Shown in pieces: positions 11,536 through 23,235 of a DNA stretch of 64,000 nt. The translations under genes were made by a program, and so were the position numbers. The DNA is from Lepeophtheirus salmonis (taxonomy: Eukaryota > Arthropoda > Copepoda > Siphonostomatoida > Caligidae), in contig NC_052131.2 of the NCBI RefSeq assembly GCF_016086655.4, forward strand, positions 6,369,940 through 6,433,939. The letters run 5' to 3'. The notes below the pieces were generated by a model, which was not told the DNA's origin, did no database searches, and saw only the letters and a list, made by a program, of their open reading frames with translations. How positions within the stretch are numbered: position 1 is the stretch's first letter; every line of letters begins with the position of its first letter.

Positions 11536-12135
11536 CTACCCCCGTTGTTGTGACCATTTAAGCAGTTGTTTTTGCCCTTTACTGAGTTGTGTATCATAAT
11601 TCTTGATATGTTTAGCTAAAATAGAATCATATTTTATGGTTAGATTTAAAAAAAATTGAATACTTACTGTGAGATAGTACAAAATTCAGAGTTCCATTTC
11701 GATATTCGTAAATACTTTTTACTGATAACTTGATCGTCATTTGGTGTGGATGACTCACAACATTTTTATATGTATTTCTATAAATGACATCAGTAACAAC
11801 ATCCTCCATTAATTTAATGATGGTTCCTTGGGAACCAATATGTTTACCCTTGTATTTCTCCATAAATTTTTTGAACGTAGATGATTAGCAATGGATAAGG
11901 TTATATTACATGCAATAAGCATCGTTGTGAGATCAAAGTTAAAGTCTGACTTGATGTATTTATCGTCAAATTGATTTTATAGATGAATATCCATACTCTT
12001 GTTATGAGATGAGGATAATGAGTGGCGTGTAATTCTAGACAGGGGACTAAAGGCACATTTATATCGACAAATCCGACAAACCATCTGTTTCTCATCCGGT
12101 AAGTATTTTCCAAATTCCTGGGCCTCCATTTTCAT
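11536..12135 (-). CDS. CGGBP1-like zinc-finger gene (hAT-derived), three exons, one homopolymer frameshift
   Basis: Exon 1 (12135-11997) encodes MKMEAQEFGK, then a BED/C2H2-like finger VCRICRYKCAFSPLSRITRH with Cys pairs and a downstream His, then SSSHNK. A 51-bp intron (11996-11946, GTATGG...GTCAG) removes an in-frame TAA. Exon 2 (11945-11668) reads NFNFDLTTMLIACNI, then after a one-base slip in an A-run FMEKYKGKHIGSQGTIIKLM, the block conserved in CGGBP1-like hAT-derived proteins. A 52-bp intron (11667-11616, GTAAGT...TTTTAG) leads to exon 3 (11615-11536, ending KWSQQRG). Phases agree throughout if one A is restored. The predicted length of about 165 residues is close to vertebrate CGGBP1, a small nuclear DNA-binding protein. 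The frameshift may be an assembly error, or the copy may be dead. Confidence 0.6.
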
Positions 12136-12139
12136 AAAT

Positions 12140-14640
12140 CCAGACAGAAGGCGACGTCATTTTGGGGATTTTATTCAGTTCTCTATCGACTATCACCATC
12201 TCATATTATATTAATATTGAATAATAAAGGCGGGAATGATAACGTTCATGATTGATAGAAGAAGATGTATATTATTTAATCAATGATGCCATAAGTAATT
12301 CTTCTTTTCTCCTCGCACGCTTTTCTATTCTTACCAAAATTATCACCCTTACTTATAGTTAAGGTGGAGTAATTTTCTCTCGAGAAAATAGGATTTATAA
12401 CTTAAAATATCACATATCTGTAAGAAAATCAAAGCTTTTTTCTACATACAAAGAGATGAAGTATAGGAGAGATACTGTTATGATGGAAAAAATATTGAAA
12501 CGCAAGGCTAATTTTGTGACGTAATAAATATAAATCATACAAATAAAAGAAAGAGACTAAAATTTTCCATCATTGAATAATTAACGGATGGATGGAAATA
12601 ATTTAAGCTGATCTTCCTTATGTCAGTCTCTTTGGCGTGGTAGAAACAATGATGACTGATATATATTGTTTCCAAGTATCATGTGGTTTCCATTTAATTG
12701 TAAGCAAAATGAGATAACTCAAGCCGTGATTATTATGCTTTTATTCTTGAGAAGAGAGCATCTAAATATTGAGTAAGAACGTGTAAGTATGCTCATGAAA
12801 ACCAAAGAGTAACACAAGAAAATTCGTTTCTTATATTATGAAAACAAAGTTTGTCTGTTCTTCAACACCTATAAAGCCAGATACTACAACTAGTACGTAT
12901 TATTATAGCAAAACTCTTAACTTTTTAACCGTCTGCACATCAGATTCGATCCATGAGTTTTAAAATCTTTCATTTGAGCAACTTTACAATTTTTTTTGCC
13001 TCGCAAACTTCAAGAATGCAATAAGAAATATATAATTCATCGAAGGATAATTCAACAGACAAAACATTGTAAATTACTTAATTAGGACCTGATGCAGTGT
13101 TACAAAGGTATTGCCTGATCAAAAAAGTGCTAAAACCACGTGTGTTAAAAAAAAAATAGTAATCTAATTTTTAAAGAGTTATATGAAGAAGTTCATTAAT
13201 TTTGTGTGTATTAACGTTAATAAACCCATCGACGTAGCTCAAAAATAACGCACTCGGGAGAAATTATTCTCTTGAACTCAATGTGCGTAGGTTTGCGGCC
13301 CCCGTCGTTCCTAGAGAAGGAAATATACTTTATGCACAGAGGAGAATGAGGATCCTTGTTACGGAAGAGACATGTTACACTGTCAATAACTTTAAAAGGT
13401 TAAGTTACCTAACCACCCTGTTCTTATACAATTGGATGTCTTTCTTTGTTTATAAAATCAACATAAAACTCTGTTTGCCTAATACTTACACTTATAGGGA
13501 ATTTCGACATTGAAATTTTGAGATATATTTATATTATACAAAATAAGATTTTTATTTTATTAAATGTCATAGTGTAGCATGTTATTCAATTAATTAGCAT
13601 GCTTGTAATATATTATTAGTTTCAATATTCAGTTTATAATTTACTCTGATTCCAAATATCATGGAAGATACTTGTAACACCCATTTTTATTATATATTTT
13701 CGTATAAAATATATTAATTTTATATTTGATTTTTTAAATTTTTTTTAGTAATTTCATGTGACACTTTAATGATCAACATACTTATTAGTAAAAAAAATAT
13801 TTTTTTAAATTTAATTATTAACCGTACTCTATTTCTGTAAATATTTTATTTGTTTATCTTATATATGTAATTATAAGTATTTACTTTATGTTGACAAGCT
13901 GTAATAAAAAGTAAAATAAAGGCTTACATATAACCAGTGGTAGTTTTTACATATTTCTTCCTGTTGGAACATGTATCCTTCTACCCTGTATCATGTCTCC
14001 TCCTGGTGTTGTATCAAGTATCCTAATTTTGGTTAGTTTCGAAAACATCAATAAATGGTTATTATTTATTGCACTACATCAAAGATACTTTGGAATTTGT
14101 TGTCTTAGGTAAATACCTATGTCATGTTGCCCGGGCCTTGAATTATCTTTTAAATTGTGAAACTTATGACAGTTAAAAAAATTAATTTTTTTTTTGTGAC
14201 GTGTATCATCACTCTCCCCTATGGGCTTCGCACAAGATTCCTAGGAATGATGGAATAATTGTGATATTACAGTGGTTACTCCATCTGAACAAATAAAATG
14301 ACTATTAAAAAAAAGAAAAAAAACCATTGTTCCCCTAACAGAGGACAAATTTTCATAAAATAAGAAAAAATGGTATTATTGGGAAAACGAACACTATAAA
14401 TAATCATCTTTAAGGTCCTTGGTACTTAACTTATAAACTGTATTTATTGTTAACTGCTACTTAATAAAGCTGTTATTTATTTCATTTCATTTATTCTTAC
14501 GATAAAAGACATACATAACATACAATTGCCCCTGAATACTTTGCAAACTATCAATATTAATGGTATATGCAGGCAATTAGCAGCCCCTGATTTAAGTGGA
14601 AACTGTCACACTTTTACTGTATATAATTATACGCATATCT
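12140..14640. other. non-coding AT-rich stretch with a dispersed repeat
   Basis: 12725-12790 (TTTTATTCTTGAGAAGAGAG, CATCTAA) aligns with 15480-15540 (GTTAATTCTTGAAGAGAGAA, CATCTAA), a second unclassified dispersed repeat pair. A 76-codon frame at 13283 has no recognisable motif and is not called. Confidence 0.4.
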
Positions 14641-14642
14641 TT

Positions 14643-14862
14643 CAGCGGCGTCCGCAGTGTAGAGAGAGGGCTTGACTTTTGTAATATATTTTCGAAAAAA
14701 TTTAAATTTTTCTTCGGCTGCACAGTTTTGAGTCGAATAAACTTATTTTAGAAAAATAGTTTTACCCTTATTTTGGTGTAAAATGATTCATTCTTAATAA
14801 CCAAATTCATAGTAAAAAGTAAGAATCCCTTGACTTGGAGGGACCCCCAGCGGACGTCTCTG
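14643..14862. mobile_element. MITE-like repeat, CAGGGGCGTCCGCAGG family
   Basis: The left end CAGCGGCGTCCGCAG is answered at the right by CCAGCGGACGTCTCTG, an imperfect inverted repeat. The interior has the family's AT-rich AAATTTAAATTTTTC core. It is non-coding. Confidence 0.6.
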
Positions 14863-14869
14863 TCTTTTT

Positions 14870-16380
14870 GTATAAAAATAGAAGGAATAAGGTTATCGTA
14901 AAAAAAGTCATTAAATTAAATATGGAGATAGTTTATTAAAACAAAGGGTCTCCAATAAAAAAAGACAATTCTAAAAAGAACTTTAAACAATCCATTCTAT
15001 ATAAAGTCATTCCACAAATATTACTAAAAAAGGTTATTAGAAAATATTTTATTAAAAGTTCATAAAAATAGGCCCTGCCAAACTGGATCAAGAGGTTTTT
15101 TTAATCCTTGTCACAAACATTCAGGCACAACTTCAAAAAACTTTTACTTCCCTAGGCCTATGGATATATGTACGTACAAACATTCTTGAAATACAAAATC
15201 CACTTTTATATATTTTTTAATGGACCCTTATGCCCTAGGATCTATTTTCAGAGTGAGGATATAAACATAATATAGACTCATTGCTCGAAGTAGGATTTGT
15301 GAGCATTAAATGTTCTCTCACATTAGGCAAATAGCTTTATCTTATTTCTTTTTGTTTTTTTGACATTTAGATAACTAAAATATGTAATAACAGGTAGATA
15401 CGTAGAGTTGTAAAAATATGACTGAAGAGGAGAGAGATAATTTTTGATGTTGTAATCGGTATAGTGTTGTTGATTCTCCAAATTTGTTATCATTATTCGT
15501 TAATTCTTGAAGAGAGAACATCTAAGCGCTAGTGAATGTTGATATAAGAGACGAAGAATAGCTATTAGGATTGATATAAGTGTAAGACTTTGTTAGACGC
15601 AGAGTATCAGAGTAATTCCTGCCTATTCTTTAACAAATACTGAGTGGTATTTATACTTATTAATTACGTCTCATAGCGATTTCAATCTAAAGCATTCAAA
15701 TAAAGTAACAAAACGAGACCGTTACCTTAAGAAGATACCGTGATGCAGCGTTTTAATATTTTTTGGCCAAGATGTCACTTTTCAGAAGATACAAAAATAT
15801 TATATTTTTCCACATTTCGCATAAATTCTTATTACATTCAATATATATAGTCAGAAAGCTAGATCATTAGCCACCGCTTCATTGAGCATCATAACCTTCG
15901 TTATTCACACCACTAAAGGATTGATTTTTTTTTTGGTATTATACTATGTGGGCTCTGTAAACTTTAGTGGTGGCTTCCCAACACGATAGTATTCTTTAAT
16001 ACTAAAATGTAAGCCAAAAAGGTGTGCAATTTGAATGAACGTGATAAAATGTGGGTATATCAGGATGACTACAGCAACAAGTAAAGATCTAATAAAAATT
16101 TACATTAGAACTGTTGATCCTATTTAATAATATTCGAACGACATGGTTGTATATTTCAGATAAATTTGATTATTTTCTTCAAAATAGACATTAACAAAAA
16201 ACTTATTTAAATATACTTTACAACATTAAAATGTAATGATTTCAAAAAATAATTTTTTTGAACACACTTTGAATATTAATTATTTTTTTACCAAAATATT
16301 TTTACTCAATAATTCCTTAACATTAACACATTCTGCAAATAAATAACTTTTGCATAACGTTGTGTTATTATAGCATTTGT
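14870..16380. other. non-coding stretch with a hairpin
   Basis: A perfect 11-bp inverted repeat, CACCACTAAAG at 15908-15918 and CTTTAGTGGTG at 15962-15972, surrounds a 43-nt T-rich loop. No supported gene was found. Confidence 0.45.
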
Positions 16381-16389
16381 TATTACAAA

Positions 16390-17010
16390 GATGTCTTTTT
16401 TTTCTCTTTCAGATAATCTTATTTGACTGGAGTCTGTGCAATTACATCACTTGAAGCCTTGTTCATTTTCATCCGACAGAATTGATGTGGTCAGTTGCAC
16501 TGTAACTTACTTCTCACTGAGAAATTCATCAACATAGAGGAATGACTCCTTGCAAGGATCAAACTTCTTTTTTACATACAGCTGTTTAATACATAATTTT
16601 TTTAACCTAATCCATATTTTTCGATGACTGCTACATAAATAACATCCGCCAAGACGTAGTGGTGATCTGTTTTTCCACGGTCGATACTTGGATCTTGGAC
16701 GTTCTGCACTGTCCTATCTCAGTCTCCTTCTATAGCCTTTAGGAGAGTGGCATCATCCTGTTTTCTTGTTCTTCTTGCGTGTGATTAGCTCCTTTCTGTT
16801 GCACTTGGCCGTCCAAAGCAGATTGTAATGTGAGCACTAAAGATATGTCCATTCATATTCATTTTCCCTCATGATAATGCTGAAAAGTTCTGAAGTGTGG
16901 TATTTCAGGCCGCATATGGAACAAGTTTGTTTTCCGGATACATAATTTCGACCGAATACTCCTTTATTGGATTGTACATTCTTTAAGTTGATATATTTTT
17001 CTTCTTTGAG
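16390..17010 (-). pseudogene. decayed reverse-strand coding remnant with a CxxC motif, probably the LINE 3' part
   Basis: Reverse translation shows a coding-like segment TCSICGLKYHTSELFS (Cys-x2-Cys, followed by His), then IIMRENEYEWTY. After frame changes come DDATLLKAIEG and IDRGKTDHHYVLADVIYVAV. It follows the reverse-transcriptase remnant on the same strand. I infer it belongs to the same retrotransposon, but a separate gene is possible. No function is assigned. Confidence 0.35.
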
Positions 17011-17129
17011 ATTTGAAGGAAAGAATCTTCAATTAAATTAATCTCAGATATCTTATCAGATTAATCTTGGATACAATGGAGATATTCGCAACAAGTGCGT
17101 GATTTTGTTCACAATATCCACGTTCCATG

Positions 17130-18078
17130 TGCATAAATTTAGGTAAGTGGAGTGGCTTAAAGCTATTTTTATCCTTAAGAGGATTTTTTTATAATTCATC
17201 AATAGCTATCGGGGCCAACCCATGATCTTAATAATTTGAGGTTTTTTCCAAAACTAAACTGTGGCTACTCCTTGGATATTAGGTGGCCATAAGGAAATAA
17301 AAGCTCAGTTTTTTCTTCATTCACAAAAAGATCAGATTTGACAGACTTTTAAGAATGAGCATAAATGTTTTAATTGATTTTAGTGTTTTGATAGGACTTC
17401 CTGAAAAACACATACATTTTAAAGTTCTGTCAGATAGTTGAAATCCTTTTATCGTGGCTTCTGAGTGACCATCACGAATAAGTTTTTTTAAGCAAATGAT
17501 GAAAATTGTTGCAGGCAGTTGATCCCCCTGGAGGACGCCCCTTTTATTCTCAAAGTAACTGCATTGGTTTCCATACCTTATGGCTGTTCTGTTACACCGA
17601 CCATTTGAATGATATAGTCTCCAAAACCTTTTCGGAACAGCGTTTTAATAATATATTCTTGTGATAAAGTATCATAGGCCTTGGCCAAATCCATAGCCAC
17701 TTACGTCAGCTCTTGTTCACTTTCTATACACGTCTGTAGAGTGAAAGGAATGCAGTCCATTAGCTAATGTTTTAAGAAGGCATACTGAGATTCATGTAAA
17801 ATTTTATTCTAAGCGTTGTTTATGCAATTTAAAATAATGTATGTAAAAATCTTGTAAAGACAGTTTTGCATCGTAAGAGGCCTCAATTTTTTTATAATTT
17901 TTGCATTTTTATAATTTTTAGGAATAGATATTTCCATCAGATACATATTCATGAAAATATCCGACGTTCATTATCTTTTCATAAAATTGTAATAAAATAG
18001 GAGCAATATAAAGTATAAATTTTTGTAAAATTCAAAATCAAACGTAGATGGTCCAGGAGTTTTATTAGATTTAGTGAA
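17130..18078 (-). pseudogene. non-LTR retrotransposon reverse transcriptase fragment
   Basis: The reverse-strand frames together carry a normal order of LINE RT blocks: KSNKTPGPSTFDFEFYKN, then LPKNYKNAKIIKKLRPLT with MQNCLYKIF, then NKILHESQYAFLK, then DLAKAYDTLSQEYIIKTLF and RKGFGDYIIQMV, then RGDQLPATIFIICLKKLI, then a thumb-like VNEEKTELFPYG. Stops and frame changes separate the blocks, and no FADD/YADD active-site motif could be read, so it is inactive. The 5' part (endonuclease) is absent: the frame begins exactly where a mariner fragment ends at about 18075. Either truncation or insertion of that mariner would explain this. Confidence 0.75.
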
Positions 18079-18897
18079 AAAATGTTTATTTATATATTTA
18101 TCAATGTGTATGTTATACCCTTCAAAGTAACCCCCCTCAGATACAATATACTTGTGCCAACACTTTCTTCATACCTCGAAGCACTTTTTTTGTAAGTATT
18201 TTTCTGGATAATATTGAGCTCTTCCAGCAATGCAGTCTTTATATCCTCAATCGTTGCAAATCTCCGTCCTTTCATTGGTCTCTTCAGTTTTGGAAACAAG
18301 TAAACATGGTACCAAATATGCGGGCTCAGGCATGATCGTGGTGTAGTTTTTGGCTAAAAAAAGGAAACGATTCTTTTGGTCAAGATTAACCAGTTTCAGA
18401 ACTAATTATGTTGACACTCATCTCATTTCCAAAAACGTTCGAAAAAAAAATTAAAGGCACAAGCCAACCAATATGTCATATTTCTTAACAACTTCTCTAG
18501 TGGCGATTCGAAAGTTTTCATCTGTTGTTTACGTGCTTGTGCGACCAGAGCGAGGCTCGTAATTGGCATCTTCCTGGCCATCTTGGAATTTGTACAGATT
18601 ATAATTTTTTTAATTCAGAACAGTTTTAACTGATGCTACTGTTAATATTTCAAGTGTTTTAGAGCAATTTCATTTTTTACGCAAAAGGAGATGACAATTC
18701 TTTGAGCCATGTTTTTCAATAGCAAAAATCGCAAATACGCAAAATTTTTATAACCGTTATACCTCTCACAAACACACTAAACATATTATTTAGCTTTAAC
18801 AGTAAATATATGTTCGTGACGAAATAAAAAAATCGATAATTCCAAACGTACGTTACCCGCCAAATTTGAAAAGTTACATTACTTTTTGAACAAACCT
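18070..18897 (-). pseudogene. internally deleted mariner (SETMAR-type transposase) with one terminal repeat
   Basis: The reverse strand starts at a terminal repeat AGGTTTGTTCAAAAAGTAAT next to a TA. It continues through MAQRIVISFCVKNEIALKHL and FQDGQEDANYEPRSGR into the typical mariner head, then jumps to the tail LFPKLKRPMKGRRFATIEDI, KTALLEELN, EESVGTSILYLRGVTLKGI. The middle of the transposase, with most of the catalytic triad, is missing. The tail runs straight into the LINE RT fragment. Confidence 0.75.
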
Positions 18898-19124
18898 ATA
18901 ATATTTCAACTTTACAGTTGAATTCTCAAAAATAACACCGAATATGTTAGGGAATTCATCCTTTAGAGAGGGAGGTTACCAAGACAAGAATCTATCAAAG
19001 AAGCAACATACTTTCAATAAAGGACAAAATTACGAACCGGTTTTTTTTATTAACTTAATATCCTAGGATGGGTTTTCAGAAGATCCAGCATACTCTCAAC
19101 ATCTTTTATAAGAAGAAGTATTTT

Positions 19125-19567
19125 TTATATTAACTACTTTTCATAAACGTCATAAATTGCATCATAATTAAGGAGACGCCATCTTGTGGCTTAAAGTTGG
19201 TATTTTTAGACTACATAAAAGGGACACAAATCTTGATGAAACTTCATCAAGGCATATGCCTTTAAGAATAAAAAGAACATTTTAAATATGTATGGAATAT
19301 TACCTGATACAAATGATCAACCCTGACATTTGAATTAAAACAAATAAAAATTTCTAATAATATAGGATTTTTGTTTTATCAGGCTGGATTAGTATAATTA
19401 GAAGGGAAATATCTTATTATATTCATTGTAATAGTAAATTTATTGTATACAGAATGGAAATATTAACCATTGTAAAATTAACATATTTTTAATACATACT
19501 AGGCTCTGGTATATAATTCAACATTACTTTAGAGGGATATGTTTTTGATAGACGGTAATGTTAAAGT
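19125..19567 (+). repeat. dispersed repeat X, left part (interrupted by a hAT element)
   Basis: This aligns with 45070-45490: AAATCTTGATGAAACTTCATC versus AAATCTTGATGAAAATTCATC, then TGGAATATTACCTGATAC versus TGGAATACTACTTGATAC, then AACATATTTTTAATACAT versus AACATATTCTTAATACAT. The repeat resumes at 21770 after the hAT insertion. The family is unclassified and no intact protein is seen. Confidence 0.7.
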
Positions 19568-21761
19568 CAGGGTGGGCAATGTATGGCCTGCAGGTTGCAC
19601 GTGGCCCTTAAACATTTATTTTGCGGCCCTTACACCTCTCACAATAATTTATTTATCGATATTTACTCGGAAAAAAAATTAAGCATATTCTAATAAATAT
19701 GAAAGTTATATTAATATTATACAAATCCAGAAAAAAAGTTAAAAGCTATTTTACCTCTTTAAAATACAATTCTCGTTACAAATAAATTTGGAGTCAAGGA
19801 TGATGATTACAGCGGCAATGCAAAGAGTGTTAAATAAGAGAATATACATAACAAATACACAGGGAAGAAGATATTTTCCCTTCTGTTTGGAACCAGTAGA
19901 GACTTATGGATTTAATCCACAAGAGTTATTTACATATTTATCGAGTCATCGTGTACTAGATATCATTTAAACTTTGAGATGCTGGGACTCTCATGTCCCA
20001 TTGGTCCCGAAAGGTTTAAAAATTAAGTGCTGTCTAGTTATCATGGCTACTAAAAGAAGAAGAACTGTGGCTGAAGAGAACAGCAAAAACAATACTGAAG
20101 CTTTGAGATTGCAAAGATTCTCTCGAAACACCAAAAGCTATTCTCTGATGGTCAAACAGTCAAAGAGTGATTACAGAAATTTGCTGAAGTTAAGTGCCCA
20201 CAAATGCTAATAAGTGTTTCAGATGTATCTCTTTCACGCCGTACTATAGTCAAACGAGTAGAAGATATGGCCTCAGATATAGCATATCAATTAAAGTTGA
20301 AGCTAAGTGGTAATGAATACATTAGATGAGAGTACAGATATCAGACACACAGCACATCTGGCTGTATTTATTCGCGCTGTAGATAAGGATTTCAATGTAG
20401 CTGAAGAACTTCTTAACTTGAACCCGTTGAAAGGCACTACAAGAGGTGTAGATATACATATTTGAAGGTGTTCAAGCATCATTACAGAAAATAGGAATTG
20501 AGGAAATGTGTTACTATGTACAGATGGTTCACCATCTATGATTGGCTGTCACAATCGCCTCATTGCCAAGGTACGTGAGTTCAAGCCAGATGTTATTACA
20601 GTTCATTGCATCATACACCAGGAGAACCTGAGCGCCAAACTTATCAATATGGATCATGTCAACTCCGTTGTAGTAAAAACAGTAAACTACTTACGCTCAC
20701 GAGGACTAAACCACAGAGAGTTTCAGGAGTTTTTGAGACACTTTGAGAGCCAGACTTAGGATGTTATTTATTTCATAGAGGTTCGCTGGCTTAGGAGAGC
20801 ATCAACATTGCAACGGGTTATTATTAGATGAGATCATTCTGTTCCTGAAGTTGAAACAAAAAGAGGTTCATGAACTGTGTCATCCTTTCTGGCGAAAGGA
20901 CCTTGCGTTCTTAAATGATATCTCTCAAAAATTATCTCACCTCAATGTCAAGCTTCAAAGACAAAAAAAGTTGGTACATGACTTGTTTAACCACCTCCGA
21001 ACATTTGAAAGAGATCTTCAGCTCTATGAACAAAGTCTTCGTGAACAATAACTTGACCATTAAATCTGTCTTTAATGGCAACAATGATATCCTGGATAGT
21101 TATGCTCAGAGAGTGGCAGTACTTAGGGAGGATTTTTCCTCTCGTTTTACAGAGTTCCGAAATCTCAGAAGTGAGATGACTGTCTTCTCATTGCCTTGTA
21201 CCTGTGAGATAAGCTTAGCAGCTGTACAGCTCCAGCTTGAATTGAACGCACTGCATGGGCATGACATTCTCATACAAAATTTCAAAGAGATGAACCTAAT
21301 TGACTTTTATAAGTCTCTACTAGCTGCAGATTACTGTAATTTAAAATGGATTGCCAGAAGATTTGTATGTATGTTTGGCAGTACATATACCCGTGAGCAA
21401 CTGTTTTCCAAAGTGAAACACATGAAAAGCAAACTAAGAAGCAATCTAACTGAAAGTCATCTGCTTCATAGTTTGTGTCTGTGCACATCAAGAATAGAAC
21501 CAAACATTAACCAATTGGCTAAAAACATACAACATCAAGCTTCTCACTAACTATGAATATTATAAAAATAAGAGGTTAATATCTCCTGTCGTTTATAAAT
21601 AAAATACTTTGCATGTTTATTGTTTCATATCCAAGTTGTATATGCTATTATTTTAAGCTTAAAAAAAAGCAATAAATACCAAATCAGGGTTTTGTGGTGT
21701 GGCCCCTGACAATTGTTGCATTCTGAAAAATAGCCTGCTCCTGAATAGGTTGCCCACCCTG
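19568..21761 (+). mobile_element. complete but decayed hAT element (GTF2IRD2/ZBED5-like, Buster/Charlie type)
   Basis: The 2194-bp element starts CAGGGTGGGCAATG and ends CATTGCCCACCCTG-like (the actual end TTGCCCACCCTG gives a 12-bp perfect inverted repeat). It is bounded by GTTAAAGT at 19560-19567 and GTTTAAGT at 21762-21769, an 8-bp target duplication with one mismatch. The right copy fits the nnnTAnnn pattern reported for Buster-group hATs. The interior encodes a frameshifted transposase. The related repeat at 45 kb lacks the insertion. Confidence 0.9.
20044..21550 (+). pseudogene. hAT transposase of the GTF2IRD2/ZBED5 type, frameshifted
   Basis: The reading starts at MATKRRRTVAEEN. It passes a decayed zinc-finger region, then EVKCPQMLISVSDVSLSRRT, then LDESTDIRHTAHLAVFIRAV with LNLNPLKGTTRGVDI, then LLCTDGSPSMIGCHNRLIAK and VHCIIHQENLSAKL. 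Further on are EVHELCHPFWRKDLAFLNDI, SQKLSHLN and the C-terminal dimerisation part LKWIARRFVCMFGSTYTREQ, LFSKVKHMKSKLR. These are the diagnostic blocks of hAT transposases related to human GTF2IRD2 and ZBED5. At least four frame changes or stops (near 20215, 20330, 20465 and 20760) show that it is not functional. The last 211-codon frame (20915-21550) is its longest intact part. Confidence 0.85.
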
Positions 21762-21769
21762 GTTTAAGT

Positions 21770-21805
21770 CGATTTATTTCTTTGTTCTATTTAGACATAA
21801 AATAG
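21770..21805 (+). repeat. dispersed repeat X, right part
   Basis: After the hAT target duplication the sequence CGATTTATTTCTTTGTTCTATTTAGACAT matches CCGTTAATTTACTGGTCCTATTTGGACAT at 45491-45519, which restores the interrupted repeat. Confidence 0.65.
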
Positions 21806-21870
21806 CAGGGACGTCTACAGGGGCGGAGAGTTTTGGATGTACTCCTTGCATCCCGCACGGGGTTTTAAAC
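21806..21870. mobile_element. fragment of the CAGGGGCGTCCGCAGG MITE family
   Basis: CAGGGACGTCTACAGGGGCGG resembles the family end. Only a short stub is recognisable. Confidence 0.35.
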
Positions 21871-22474
21871 TTTCCTCTATACTTAAAACTGTTATTTAAT
21901 TTCCTACAGAAATCATATCTCAATAATAAATTTATCAATTCTACTTAAGCCTCTAAATAATGGTTTATATTGCAATCTATGGCGTCGTTGAAATGAATAT
22001 TAGATGGTTCTTATTTTTTGATAAATAATTATTCTTCCTTGAACAAGACACAAATGATATAATAATAATATATAAAAGTAAATTGCAGACAATTTAATAA
22101 CATCCCTATTAGTTCTACTTCGGATTATTATTTTATTTTAATATTTTATCTACAATGAGGTCAATTTTTCTAATTTAATAATAATAAATATTTTTCTTAT
22201 ACGCAAATATATTTTTGTTGTTTTGTAAATTATAATCAATGGTCAATATAATAAAATATTAATTGATAATTTATTCTAATTTTTTCCCATGAAAACGAAT
22301 ATGAAGAGTGAAAAAATAAATTAACTTTTGATAATCAGACTCACTATTAGATATTTTTGAAGAATCAATTCAGGTGTTGTATCCTCCCCCCCATTCTCAC
22401 AATTGAGAAACTGTCAACAAATAAGCAAGATAAATGGATTTGTCCTAATATTGAATCTATATTATATTAACATT
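21871..22474. other. non-coding AT-rich stretch
   Basis: Nothing supportable was seen. Confidence 0.4.
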
Positions 22475-22690
22475 CAGGGGAGTGCGCAGGATTCTATTTT
22501 TGGAGAGGCTTGTTTTTTTTAAACAAATCTAAAAATTTAAATTTTTGAGCAAATAATTTCTTAAATTTATAGTCATTCGTAAGAAATTAAATTTTTGGAA
22601 AAAATTTTAAAAATCAATTTTTACTCACAGAAAATTAAATCTTTTGGAAATTTTTTCAAAAATCCATATTTATTCTCAAAAATTTCTAAC
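22475..22690. mobile_element. MITE-like repeat, CAGGGGCGTCCGCAGG family
   Basis: The left end CAGGGGAGTGCGCAGGATTC and the following TATTTTTGGAGAGGCTTG match the 30.15-kb copy. The interior consists of repeated AAATTTTTGGAAAAAATTTT blocks with complementary partners. The right end is not clear. Confidence 0.55.
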
Positions 22691-23235
22691 ATCAAATTTA
22701 TGTAATATTTTGAACTTATGTACCTACTTTAAATTTAATTTCTATTTTATTAATCAAATTTTGATAATTTTGTAGAGATGCACAATAGATTTTCAATCTT
22801 TTTAACTGATATATATAGGTATGTTAACAAAAAATCAAAACAGCATATTTTTTGTATTATATCAATATAATTTGCTGTATAATGCAATGACCAAAATTAT
22901 CTTAATTGGCAAGATATATTCCGAGTAATAGCAATGTTTCGTTGCAAAAAATTAAAGCCTTTTCTCATATGTAATCCTCTCCTTTGTTTATGAACAACTT
23001 GTGTATGTTTCATCTATTTGAACACAAGTTGGCCCTGCAAATTTGAAAATGACGTCACAAATCATAATAAACATGATGCCTACATATTATTAATAAGAAA
23101 TAAATAAACTTAATAAAATAATACATACAATTTTTAGAAATCTATATTAATATATTATTTATATAGTTTAATAATGATTAATTCAGTAATATTCTCTATT
23201 TACGAGGAAGTAAATACTAATTTATTCCACAACTA

